A stretch of 34,628 bases of DNA, from the NCBI GenBank assembly GCA_964500225.1, contig CAZCOA010000030.1, positions 1-34,628 on the forward strand, written 5' to 3'. Shown here one piece after another: positions 7,975 through 15,661 of the stretch. The notes under the pieces were generated by a model. That model was not told where the DNA came from and made no database searches. It saw only the letters and a program-made list of their open reading frames with translations. A program made the position numbers and the translations under genes. Each line of letters starts with the position of its first letter. Position 1 is the first letter of the stretch. The DNA is from JAAYDY01 sp964500225 (lineage in GTDB: Bacteria > Planctomycetota > Phycisphaerae > FEN-1346 > JAACEH01).

Positions 7975-10269
7975 CTATTCGACCTGCTCCAGCCAGTAGC
8001 AGTCCACGAACACGTTGTTCACCATCGCGCGGTCCCGCAGGGCCACGTAGAAGAAATCGCCCTCGTGCGGCTCAAACGGGCCCAATTCGTACACCGTCCA
8101 GTTGCCGCCGGTCTGGCGAATCTGCTCGGCCGTCGCGGCCACAAACGCCGCATCTTTCTTCGCGCTGCGCCGATAGACCCCAGCGTACCACGCGCGGCCC
8201 GTGGCGCCGTCCTTCACCTCGCTGCGCACCCGAACCGACAGCCGATACTTCCTGCCCGGCGTGAAGTCGTCGTGCGGACTCAGATAATGCGTCAGGTACC
8301 ATCCTTCCGAATCGCACTGCATCACCCACCCGCCTGTGGCTCCCTCCAGCGGCTTCAGCCAGCTCACCTTGCCGTCCATCATGCCAGGGTGAATCAGCCG
8401 AATCCTGCTCAGGTCGCGGCCCTTCAACTCCGGCGGCAGCAATGAGTCGCCCGCCGCCATATGCGCCGCATGGGCCTTCAGCCACTCGAACCATGGACCG
8501 CCCGCATCGTGCTCGCTCGTATGGCTGACCCGCCATTGCTTCACCGCCTCCAGGAGCGATGCGGCCACCTCGGCGTAGTCCATCCTGCCCACCTTCGCCT
8601 CGACGGCCTTCCATGTCGCGCTGCCCGGGCCACGAACGGTCAGAACGTACCAGATCGGCATCCGGGCGTGTTGCACACGCCGCTCAACGTCGCCTTGCCC
8701 CTTGGCCGCCATCGCGGCCTTGCGCAGGGCAGCCTCCGCCTCGGCGATGTCCGACGGAATCAGGAACGGGGCGTTGAACTCCACGTAGGTGCCCACCGCC
8801 GTCTCCGGGTTCGACCGCACGAACCGATGCATGATCTCGAAGTATTCCTGCATCGGTTCGGCCGCCGGACCGAAGTACCCGCGCACGAACTCGGCCACCA
8901 GGGCGCTGTTGTCGGCCTCCGGGTCCCACAGAGCCTTGGCCAGCACCCAGAGTCGCATCCACTCGTTCTCGGTCGCCCGACCCGTCTGCCCGCACTCGGC
9001 GAAGTACCCCGCCGCATGGTGGTCGGCGAAGAACTTGATGTTCGGCGCCGGCACGTCCAGGTTCGGGTGCGGCATCAGGTAGTGGTGGAAGTTCACCACG
9101 TAGTCCCAGATGAAAAGTTTCCTGGTAATCTTGCCCCAGGCCACGATGTCGTCGCGGAACGCCACATTGGCCGGCGTCCTCGACGTCGCCAGCGGATGGG
9201 CGAAGTCGCATTCGATCGAACACAGCGTGATGTACACGTTGTCGCGCGGGCGCAGCGTCTTCGGCGGCGTGCGCGACCACTCGTACGCCGGCGTCGCGAT
9301 GCACGACCCCGGCCGCGCCTTCTCCACCGCCTCGGCCACCTGGTTGGCGAACTGGATCACCGGCCCCGACAGCCCTTCCTGCTCCGCCAGCGCCTGGCAG
9401 GCGTCGCACTGGCAGTAGCCGGCGTTATCTTCCTGGCCCACCACGACGAACTGCGCGCCGGGAGACTGCTCGAACGCCTTCAGCACCCCCGCCGTCATCG
9501 CCCGGACCGTTTCCGGATTCGTCAGGCACGGCTGGCTCTCGCTCCGCTTGCCCCCGCGAAGCGCCCACATCTCGGGTGTGATCTCGTGGCCGCTGAGCTT
9601 CAGCAACCGACGGTACGAATGGACCAGGTTGCCCCAGAATTCGTACCGGCCGCCGAACTTCTCCGGCACGTCCTCCCACGAGAATCCGTTGACCTTGTTG
9701 TGGGCATACCACTGCCGTGCCGCATCGCCGTCCCAGCTTTCCAGGAACATGATGTCCCGGTACTCCAGCTTCGGCACGTCGCGACGATTCGTCGGCGGCA
9801 CCACGATCGTCCGCCTCTGCGGCACGAACGTCTCGGCCGGCGTCCACCACCGGACCCCCAGCGACTCCAGCAGCGTGAAAACGCCGTACATCGTCCCGCG
9901 CTTCGCGCCGCCGACAATCGCCACCCGGTCCTTGTCCGTCTTGATGAGGTAACCGTCCGTGCCCAGGCCGGCGATGCCCTCGCGCATCGGATCCCCGGCC
10001 GGAATCGCGCCCTCGCCGATCAGCACGGCCGCCGAGTCCTTGGGCGGATCGCCCGACAGCAGCGGCACGTCGGCGCCGCTCATCTGCTTCAGGTAGCAGA
10101 TCAGTTCCTCGGCGGCCCAGCGCTGCGACGGGCTCGCCTCCGACGACACGACCACCACGCAGGCCGCCTTCCCATCGGCGACCAACGTCACGCCGTCGTC
10201 CGCCACGGCCGCGGTCGCCCACACCGTCCACACCACGACAGCCGCCATCCGGCATGTTTCACGTCTCAT
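7975..10269 (-). CDS. Secreted DUF4838 protein, alpha-glucuronidase-like
   Basis: 764 residues. A signal peptide at 1-24 (hydrophobic AAVVVWTVWATAAVA) is followed by a GH67-N-like alpha/beta domain to about 150 (QRWAAEELICYLKQMSGA, then AVLIGEGAI). The DUF4838 region carries VGQEDNAGYCQCDACQ and a probable TIM barrel. A C-terminal beta-rich domain may bind carbohydrate. The family is abundant in Planctomycetota, Lentisphaerota and Bacteroidota polysaccharide loci and is presumed to be glycoside-hydrolase-like; substrate is unknown. I chose the ATG at 10269: it opens the signal peptide and has GGAG 8 nt upstream. The frame runs open to 10662, but that extension shows no domain and would bury the signal peptide. 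It stands alone on this strand. Confidence 0.85.
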   Translation of the reverse strand: MRRETCRMAAVVVWTVWATAAVADDGVTLVADGKAACVVVVSSEASPSQRWAAEELICYLKQMSGADVPLLSGDPPKDSAAVLIGEGAIPAGDPMREGIAGLGTDGYLIKTDKDRVAIVGGAKRGTMYGVFTLLESLGVRWWTPAETFVPQRRTIVVPPTNRRDVPKLEYRDIMFLESWDGDAARQWYAHNKVNGFSWEDVPEKFGGRYEFWGNLVHSYRRLLKLSGHEITPEMWALRGGKRSESQPCLTNPETVRAMTAGVLKAFEQSPGAQFVVVGQEDNAGYCQCDACQALAEQEGLSGPVIQFANQVAEAVEKARPGSCIATPAYEWSRTPPKTLRPRDNVYITLCSIECDFAHPLATSRTPANVAFRDDIVAWGKITRKLFIWDYVVNFHHYLMPHPNLDVPAPNIKFFADHHAAGYFAECGQTGRATENEWMRLWVLAKALWDPEADNSALVAEFVRGYFGPAAEPMQEYFEIMHRFVRSNPETAVGTYVEFNAPFLIPSDIAEAEAALRKAAMAAKGQGDVERRVQHARMPIWYVLTVRGPGSATWKAVEAKVGRMDYAEVAASLLEAVKQWRVSHTSEHDAGGPWFEWLKAHAAHMAAGDSLLPPELKGRDLSRIRLIHPGMMDGKVSWLKPLEGATGGWVMQCDSEGWYLTHYLSPHDDFTPGRKYRLSVRVRSEVKDGATGRAWYAGVYRRSAKKDAAFVAATAEQIRQTGGNWTVYELGPFEPHEGDFFYVALRDRAMVNNVFVDCYWLEQVE

Positions 10270-10872
10270 CGGAGATACTCCAATTCGAAACCCGAGTCGC
10301 GCCCGCCACTGCGGCGCCCCCATGAGGCCACACTGTGCTTTACCGGCATCGCCGTAAGGGTTAAATGCATAAATCACCGACTGTCGTGCATTTTTCTGCG
10401 ATTCGGCGGGGCGGCGGCCTCCGCGGCCTGCGTCTTGCGACATGGCGGCGAGGCGTCGGCCCACCTCGGTCTCGCCGACGCCCGCCGCTTGTGGCGGCCG
10501 TTCCGCAAACACCGCGGCATCTCTGCGACCGGCTACCGTCGCGGCGGCAAGTGGTTTCGGCGCCGGATAACATGTGACAAAAACGTAGTATATGGTCATC
10601 GAGGCAACAATAATGTGGCCGCACCGGCGTCCTTCCCGCCGCCCGGTCCACCTCCGCATCAAAAATCCCGACGTGCTAAGCGATTCTGCGAAAACGTGTT
10701 GCGCCGCGGCACGGGCGGCGTCGTGACGCCGATGGCACAGGCGTTGTATCTCCGCACGCCGTCCTCGATGACAACCTGCGGGCCTCGGTGGCCCATGACG
10801 ACAACGTGGTCTGTGGCATCAGCCTGACATTCAGCTTCTGACGGCTCGCCGCACGCGGGCCTGAATGCGGAC
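10270..10872. other. 603 bp with no confirmed gene before the scaffold gap
   Basis: This stretch lies upstream of the DUF4838 gene and ends at the assembly gap. Open frames cross it in several directions, but none shows a domain or a ribosome site. A TATACT box on the minus strand near 10593-10598 could serve the DUF4838 gene, but I see no matching -35. A possible 3' end of a plus-strand barrel protein is annotated separately. Confidence 0.5.
10752..10841 (+). pseudogene. Possible C-terminal remnant of an outer-membrane beta-barrel protein
   Basis: The last 29 codons before the TGA at 10839-10841 read PHAVLDDNLRASVAHDDNV and end GISLTFSF. Alternating polar/hydrophobic residues ending in a terminal Phe are what BamA-dependent barrels show at their last strand. 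In the same frame the upstream codons (from 10680) become Arg-rich and unlike a barrel, and a stop precedes them at 10677-10679. If real, the gene is truncated or frameshifted. The fragment is too short for a firm call. Confidence 0.25.
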
Positions 10873-10972
10873 NNNNNNNNNNNNNNNNNNNNNNNNNNNN
10901 NNNNNNNNNNNNNNNNNNNNNNNNNNNNNNNNNNNNNNNNNNNNNNNNNNNNNNNNNNNNNNNNNNNNNNNN
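10873..10972. other. Assembly gap, 100 N
   Basis: Exactly 100 N, the usual placeholder for a scaffold join of unknown length. It removes the start and promoter of the ammonium transporter gene, so adjacency of the DUF4838 region to the nitrogen block is not proven. Confidence 0.99.
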
Positions 10973-10973
10973 G

Positions 10974-12356
10974 GTGTGCGGCATACTGTTTATTCTGCCG
11001 GCCCTGGCGGGGCCGGCTTACGGCCAGGAGGCGGCCGACGCGGTGAGCACCGAAGCGACGGCCGCAGCCGACGGCTCCGTCGCCGACGCCACGGCTCGGC
11101 TGCTGGCCGGCGTGGATACCATCTGGGTGCTCGTCGGCGCCTTCCTGGTCTTTTTCATGCAGGCCGGGTTCGGCATGGTCGAGGCCGGTTTCATCCGGGC
11201 CAAGAACTCCTGCAACATCCTCACGAAAAACTTCATGGACTATTGCGCCGCCAGCATCATGTTCCTGGTCATCGGATACGCCTTGATGTTCGGCAGCGGC
11301 AACGGATTCATCGGCTTCAGCGGCTTCGGGCTCTCGGGGGCCTCGGTACCGGGCGGCGTGAACGTGCCGCTCTGGGCGTTCTGGTTGTTCCAGGCCGCCT
11401 TCTGCGGCGCTGCCGCCACGATCGTCGCCGGTGCCATGGCCGAACGCATGAAGTTCCAGGCGTATCTGGTTTACACCATGATCATCAGCGGTTTGGTCTA
11501 TCCGATTATCGGCCACTGGATCTGGGGCGGCGGTTGGCTGGCCAACCTCGGGTTTGCCGACTTCGCCGGCTCGACGGTGGTCCACTCGACGGGCGGCTGG
11601 GCGGCCCTGATCGGGGCCATCCTTCTGGGGCCGCGCCTCGGCAAGTTCGGACCCAACGGCAATGCCAAGGCCATCGCCGGACACAACATTCCCCTGGCGT
11701 CGCTGGGCGTCTTCATCCTGTGGTTCGGCTGGTTCGGTTTCAATCCCGGCTCGACGCTCGGCGTGACGAGCGACGGCGGCGCCTTGGCCGCTCGCGTGGC
11801 CGTGAACACGAACATGGCGGCCGCCGCCGGCGCCATCGCCGCCATGGTCACCGTGTGGCTGCGGTTCGGCAAGCCCGACCTGTCGATGACGATGAACGGC
11901 GCCCTGGCCGGCCTGGTGGCGGTGACGGCCCCGTGCGCCTACATCGAGAGCTGGGCCGCTGTGGCCATCGGCCTGATCGGCGGCGTGATCGTCGTCTTCG
12001 GCGTCCGCCTGCTCGACCGGCTCGGTGTGGACGATCCCGTGGGTGCCGTGCCGGTGCACGGGATGAACGGCCTGTGGGGGACGCTGGCTGTCGGGCTGTT
12101 TGCCAGTCCGGCCGTTGGCGGCGACGCCGGGCCAGAGGGCCTGTTCTACGGCGGCGGGCTGCACCAGCTCGGCGTGCAGACGCTGGGCGGTCTGGCCGGG
12201 GCGGCGTTCTCGCTCACGGTGATGGGCCTGGTGTTCCTGGTGCTGAAGCACACGATGGGCCTGCGCGTCGGCCACGAAGAGGAACTCAAAGGCCTCGATA
12301 TCGGCGAGCATGGGCTGGAGGCCTACAGCGGGTTCCAGATCTTCACGACCGAATGA
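10974..12356 (+). CDS. amt: Ammonium transporter Amt (5' end lost in gap)
   Basis: Conducts ammonium/ammonia across the inner membrane as a trimer. The visible part is 460 residues and begins inside a signal-peptide-like segment (GILFILPALAGPAYGQ), so the true start lies in the gap; the GTG at 10974 is only the first codon in frame. The 11-helix Amt core is intact. Helix 1 carries FFMQAGFGMVEAGF, and the twin pore histidines are His204 (STVVHSTGG) and His362 (VHGMNGLWG), numbered from 10974. GWFGFNPGS supplies the conserved Phe region. A predicted cleavable signal peptide is common in Amt proteins. The stop is 69 bp before the PII gene, an amt-glnK order that implies PII gating of the channel. 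Confidence 0.95.
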   Translation: MCGILFILPALAGPAYGQEAADAVSTEATAAADGSVADATARLLAGVDTIWVLVGAFLVFFMQAGFGMVEAGFIRAKNSCNILTKNFMDYCAASIMFLVIGYALMFGSGNGFIGFSGFGLSGASVPGGVNVPLWAFWLFQAAFCGAAATIVAGAMAERMKFQAYLVYTMIISGLVYPIIGHWIWGGGWLANLGFADFAGSTVVHSTGGWAALIGAILLGPRLGKFGPNGNAKAIAGHNIPLASLGVFILWFGWFGFNPGSTLGVTSDGGALAARVAVNTNMAAAAGAIAAMVTVWLRFGKPDLSMTMNGALAGLVAVTAPCAYIESWAAVAIGLIGGVIVVFGVRLLDRLGVDDPVGAVPVHGMNGLWGTLAVGLFASPAVGGDAGPEGLFYGGGLHQLGVQTLGGLAGAAFSLTVMGLVFLVLKHTMGLRVGHEEELKGLDIGEHGLEAYSGFQIFTTE

Positions 12357-12425
12357 CCGGTCGTGATCGTTCGAGGGCGTTTGGTTGCAGCAAGGCGGAT
12401 TCCGGCACGTTCAGGAGCATGAACC

Positions 12426-12767
12426 ATGAAACTGATCATCGCCTATATTCAGCCGCACCGGCTGAACGAGGTGAAGCGGGCGCTGTACGAGGCCGAAGTC
12501 TTCAAGATGTCGATCACCAACAGCCTGGGCTGCGGTCAGCAGCGAGGCTACCACGAGACCTACCGCGGCGTGGACGTCGAGGTGAACCTGCTGAAGAAGG
12601 TCCGCCTGGAAATCGCGGTGAACGAGGACTTTGTGGAACGAACCATCGAGGCGATCATCCGCGGGGCCCGGACGGGCCGGATCGGCGACGGGAAGATTTT
12701 CGTTCTGGATCTGCCCGAGTGCATCCGCATCCGCACGGGGGAGCGCGGCAGGGCGGCCATTGGCTGA
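12426..12767 (+). CDS. glnK: Nitrogen regulatory PII protein (GlnK/GlnB type)
   Basis: 113 residues, a standard-length PII trimer subunit that senses ATP/ADP and 2-oxoglutarate and, next to amt, probably blocks the Amt pore. The T-loop keeps Gln39, Glu44, Tyr46-Arg47-Gly48 and Lys58. The C-terminal signature IGDGKIFVLDL with RIRTGERG is intact. The T-loop tip reads G48-V-D-V51-E-V-N. Position 51, the Tyr uridylylated by GlnD in Proteobacteria, is Val, and position 49, phosphorylated as Ser in cyanobacteria, is also Val. Neither known modification is possible at these sites. It follows amt by 69 bp and probably shares its transcript. Confidence 0.94.
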   Translation: MKLIIAYIQPHRLNEVKRALYEAEVFKMSITNSLGCGQQRGYHETYRGVDVEVNLLKKVRLEIAVNEDFVERTIEAIIRGARTGRIGDGKIFVLDLPECIRIRTGERGRAAIG

Positions 12768-13098
12768 CGCGTGGAGAGCGCGTTGGGTGACTTGGCCGCC
12801 ATGGTCGCGGCCAGGCAGGGGCGGCGAGCGACGTGCCCCGTCGGGTGCAGCATGGCCACGGACAGGCATCCTACATTTGTGGGGCACACACCCCTGGTGG
12901 CCTACAATAATGTCGTATTTGTGTTTGTGGCCTCTTTGGGGGTGGCGGCGGAGAGAGTTTGTAACCGACGTCCAGGACAAGGGTTGTACGAACTGAGATG
13001 TGGTGTGGCATGAATCTTGCTACCGAGGGTGGGCATGCCCGGGCATCGTTCCCAGGCGCTCAGGTGGCAAGGGACACCCTAACGCAGGAGATCGAAGG
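12768..13098. other. 331-bp leader region upstream of glnA
   Basis: No gene is seen here. The region holds a -10-like TACAAT (annotated separately), a GGGG/CCCC mini-hairpin around 12881-12894 and a perfect 12-bp palindrome ATGCCCGGGCAT at 13035-13046. A transcript from the -10 would have an untranslated leader of roughly 185 nt, long enough for RNA-level control. It does not match the cyanobacterial glutamine riboswitch as I know it. I see no sigma-54 -24/-12 element. Confidence 0.5.
12903..12908 (+). promoter_or_regulatory. Possible -10 element of a glnA promoter
   Basis: TACAAT (5 of 6) in an AT-richer patch. No good -35 lies at 16-18 nt; TTGTGG is 19 nt away. If used, transcription starts near 12915, about 185 nt before the glnA ATG. 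Confidence 0.35.
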
Positions 13099-14421
13099 AT
13101 GGACAAGGCAGGCGTGTTGAAGGCCGTTGCGGACAACAAGATCAAGTTTGTCCGCCTGTGGTTCACGGACGTGCTGGGGATGCTGAAGAGCTTCGCCATC
13201 ACGGTCGAGGAGTTGGAAGAGGCGCTCGAGGGCGGCATGGGCTTCGACGGTTCGAGCATCGAGGGGTTTGCCCGGATCGAAGAGAGCGACATGATCGCGA
13301 TGCCCGACCCCGAGACGTTCACGATCCTGCCGTGGCGTCCGCAGGGAGAGGCCGGCGTGGCGCGGATGTTCTGCGACATCCTGACGCCGCATGGCGAGCA
13401 CTATGCCGGCGACCCGCGCTGGGTGCTTCGCCGCAACCTCGCCGAGGCGGCCAAGCTCGGCTACACGTACTACGTGGGACCGGAGCTGGAGTACTTCTAC
13501 TTCCAGAACAGCGAAGGAACCGAGATCCTCGACAAGGGCGGCTACTTCGATCTGACGCCGCTGGACGTGGCGTGCGATCTGCGCCGCGACACGGTCCTTG
13601 CACTGGAGAAAATGGGCATCAAGGTGGAGTACTCGCACCACGAGGTGGCGCCGAGCCAGCACGAGATCGACCTGCGGTACTGCGAGGCCCTGCGGATGGC
13701 CGACAACGCCATGACCTATCGCCTCACGGTGAAGGAAGTGGCCATGATGCACGCCGTGTACGCGACGTTCATGCCGAAGCCGCTGTTCGGCGAGAATGGC
13801 AGCGGCATGCACGTGCACCAGTCGCTGTTCGCGGGCTCGAAGAACGCCTTCTTCGACGCCACGGACAAGTACTGCCTGAGCCCCGTCGGCAAGAGTTTCA
13901 TCGCCGGTCTGCTCCGTCACGCCCGCGAGTTCTGCAGCGTGGTGGCCCAGTGGGTCAACAGTTACAAGCGGCTGGTTCCGGGCTACGAGGCGCCGGTGTA
14001 TATTAGTTGGGCGCGTCGTAACCGGTCGGCCTTGGTCCGCGTGCCGATGTACAAGCCGGGCAAGGAGAAGGCCACTCGCGCCGAGCTGCGGTGTCCGGAT
14101 CCGGCGTGCAATCCGTACCTGGCCTTCTCGGTGATGTTGGCGGCGGGCCTCAAGGGCGTTCGCGAGAAGTACGAACTGCCCGACCCGGTCGAAGAGGACA
14201 TTTTCGAAATGAGCGACAAGCGCAAGGCGGAACTCGGTATTATGTCGCTGCCGGGAAGCCTGGGCGAGGCCATCGAGATCACGGCCCGCAGCGAGCTGGT
14301 CCGCGAGGCGCTCGGCGACCACGTGTTCGAGAAGTTCGTCGCCAATAAGCGGATCGAATGGGATCGCTTCCGGATCCACGTGAGCCGGTACGAACTGGAG
14401 AACTATCTGCCGATTCTCTGA
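13099..14421 (+). CDS. glnA: Glutamine synthetase type I, alpha subgroup
   Basis: Joins ammonia to glutamate using ATP; a cytoplasmic dodecamer. 440 residues. The N-terminal grasp domain carries FDGSSIEGFARIEESDM. The catalytic domain has GPELEYFYF, the ATP-site signature KPLFGENGSGMHVHQS and the glutamate-binding RNRSALVRVP. The C-terminus (EEDIFEMSDKRKAELGI, then LPGSLGEAI) matches the shorter GSI-alpha type of Firmicutes, Thermotoga and Archaea. The NLYDLPPEE loop with the adenylylated Tyr of GSI-beta is absent. The start at 13099 has AGGAG 8 nt upstream; upstream in-frame codons to 13000 show no conservation. A terminator-like hairpin separates it from the glutamate synthase genes, which take its product. 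Confidence 0.96.
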   Translation: MDKAGVLKAVADNKIKFVRLWFTDVLGMLKSFAITVEELEEALEGGMGFDGSSIEGFARIEESDMIAMPDPETFTILPWRPQGEAGVARMFCDILTPHGEHYAGDPRWVLRRNLAEAAKLGYTYYVGPELEYFYFQNSEGTEILDKGGYFDLTPLDVACDLRRDTVLALEKMGIKVEYSHHEVAPSQHEIDLRYCEALRMADNAMTYRLTVKEVAMMHAVYATFMPKPLFGENGSGMHVHQSLFAGSKNAFFDATDKYCLSPVGKSFIAGLLRHAREFCSVVAQWVNSYKRLVPGYEAPVYISWARRNRSALVRVPMYKPGKEKATRAELRCPDPACNPYLAFSVMLAAGLKGVREKYELPDPVEEDIFEMSDKRKAELGIMSLPGSLGEAIEITARSELVREALGDHVFEKFVANKRIEWDRFRIHVSRYELENYLPIL

Positions 14422-14450
14422 GCAGCGTCGGCAGGTCGCAAGGGTTTCGG

Positions 14451-14510
14451 GGCACAGTCGTTCGGTCACTTTTTCCCGGGCAGGTGAAAGACCGACGACT
14501 GTGCCTTTCT
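14451..14510 (+). terminator. Stem-loop with short U-run between glnA and the GOGAT genes
   Basis: The left arm GGCACAGTCGTTCGGTC (14451-14467) pairs with GACCGACGACTGTGCC (14490-14505): 16 base pairs with one bulged T, a 22-nt loop, then TTTCT. The structure ends about 25 nt before the next start codon at 14531. It could be an intrinsic terminator of glnA leaving partial read-through, an attenuator, or an RNA-processing site that sets the ratio of GlnA to GOGAT. The loop is larger than in most simple terminators. Confidence 0.6.
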
Positions 14511-14530
14511 ATGGTCAGGCGAGGTGACTC

Positions 14531-15661
14531 ATGCAGGACGTCTGGCGAGAGGATCGCCACCGCAAGTGGATTCGCGACGAGAAGGACTCGTCGGGCTGCG
14601 CCATCAGCGGCTTCATCCATGAGGACGGCCGCCGTGAAAACGGCGAGGCCATCATCCGCAGCATCGAGAGCATGCACGACCGCGGCAACGGCCTGGGCGG
14701 CGGTTTCGCGGCCTACGGCATCTATCCGCAGTTTGCCGAGCACTACTGCCTGCATCTGATGTTCGATACGCCGCAGGCGCAACACGCGACCGAGGAGTTT
14801 ATCGCCGCGAGTTTCCGCGTCGAGCACGGCGAGCCGATCCCCACGAGGACCCTCGACGTGATCCGGCACCGGCCGCTCCTGTGGCGGTACTTCGTCACGC
14901 TGAAGCAGGACGTGCGCGAGCGGCATTACGACCTGACGGACGACGACATTGTCGCCATGCAGGTCATGTACATCAACCGCGTGATCGACGGGGCGTTCGT
15001 CTTCTCCAGCGGCCGCAACATGGGCTGCTTCAAGGGCGTGGGCTACCCGGAGGACATCGGGCGGTTCTTCCGCCTGGAGGAGTACGAGGCGTACATGTGG
15101 ACGGCCCACGCGCGGTTCCCGACCAACACCACCGGCTGGTGGGGCGGGGCCCATCCGTTCGGCCTGCTCGACTGGGCCGTCGTCCACAACGGCGAAGTCT
15201 CCAGCTACGGCATCAACCGCCGCTACCTGGCCAACTTCGGTTACCATTGCACGATGCACACCGACACCGAGGTCATCGCGTACCTGTTCGATCTGCTGAT
15301 CCGCAAGCACGCGCTGCCGATCGAGGTGGCGTGTCTGGCCATGGCCCCGCCGCTGTGGAGCCAGATCGAGCGCATGCCGGACGAGCAACGGAACCTCGTC
15401 TCGACGCTCCGGGCCGTCTATGGCGGCGCGCTGCTCAACGGACCCTTCAGCGTCGTCGTCACGTTCACCGGCGGCATGATCGGCTTCAACGACCGTATCA
15501 AGTTGCGGCCGATGGTGGCGGCCCGGAAGAACCATACGCTGTACGTCGCCAGCGAAGAGGCGGCCATCCGGCTCATCTGCGACGACCCGCAACAGATCTG
15601 GTACCCGCGCGGCGGCGAACCCGTCATCGGACGGCTGCGCCAGGAGGTGGCCCTTGCGTAA
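14531..15661 (+). CDS. Glutamate synthase, glutaminase (class II amidotransferase) subunit
   Basis: 376 residues, equivalent to the N-terminal amidotransferase domain of bacterial GltB but encoded alone, as in archaeal-type split GOGAT. It would release ammonia from glutamine and pass it to the FMN subunit. The Ntn-type features are SSGCAISGFI with Cys23 as the probable nucleophile, ARFPTNTTGWWGGAHPF, the glutamine-site HNGEVSSYG, and TEVIAYL. Cys23 is preceded by 22 residues (MQDVWREDRHRK...), so a propeptide would have to be removed to expose the catalytic N-terminal Cys. The ATG at 14531 has AGG about 8 nt upstream. The stop overlaps the next gene by 8 nt. Confidence 0.88.
   Translation: MQDVWREDRHRKWIRDEKDSSGCAISGFIHEDGRRENGEAIIRSIESMHDRGNGLGGGFAAYGIYPQFAEHYCLHLMFDTPQAQHATEEFIAASFRVEHGEPIPTRTLDVIRHRPLLWRYFVTLKQDVRERHYDLTDDDIVAMQVMYINRVIDGAFVFSSGRNMGCFKGVGYPEDIGRFFRLEEYEAYMWTAHARFPTNTTGWWGGAHPFGLLDWAVVHNGEVSSYGINRRYLANFGYHCTMHTDTEVIAYLFDLLIRKHALPIEVACLAMAPPLWSQIERMPDEQRNLVSTLRAVYGGALLNGPFSVVVTFTGGMIGFNDRIKLRPMVAARKNHTLYVASEEAAIRLICDDPQQIWYPRGGEPVIGRLRQEVALA

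Noticed and set aside
10270..10662. 131-codon N-terminal extension of the DUF4838 protein
   Set aside because: No ribosome site or conserved sequence, and it would place the signal peptide internally. The ATG at 10269 has GGAG 8 nt upstream.
8461..10827. Plus-strand open frame of 788 codons over the DUF4838 gene
   Set aside because: Arg/His-rich mirror of the minus-strand gene. The signal peptide and domain evidence favour the minus strand.
12768..13098. Cyanobacterial-type glutamine riboswitch or sigma-54 promoter before glnA
   Set aside because: I could not find the conserved riboswitch core or a GG-N10-GC type -24/-12 element.
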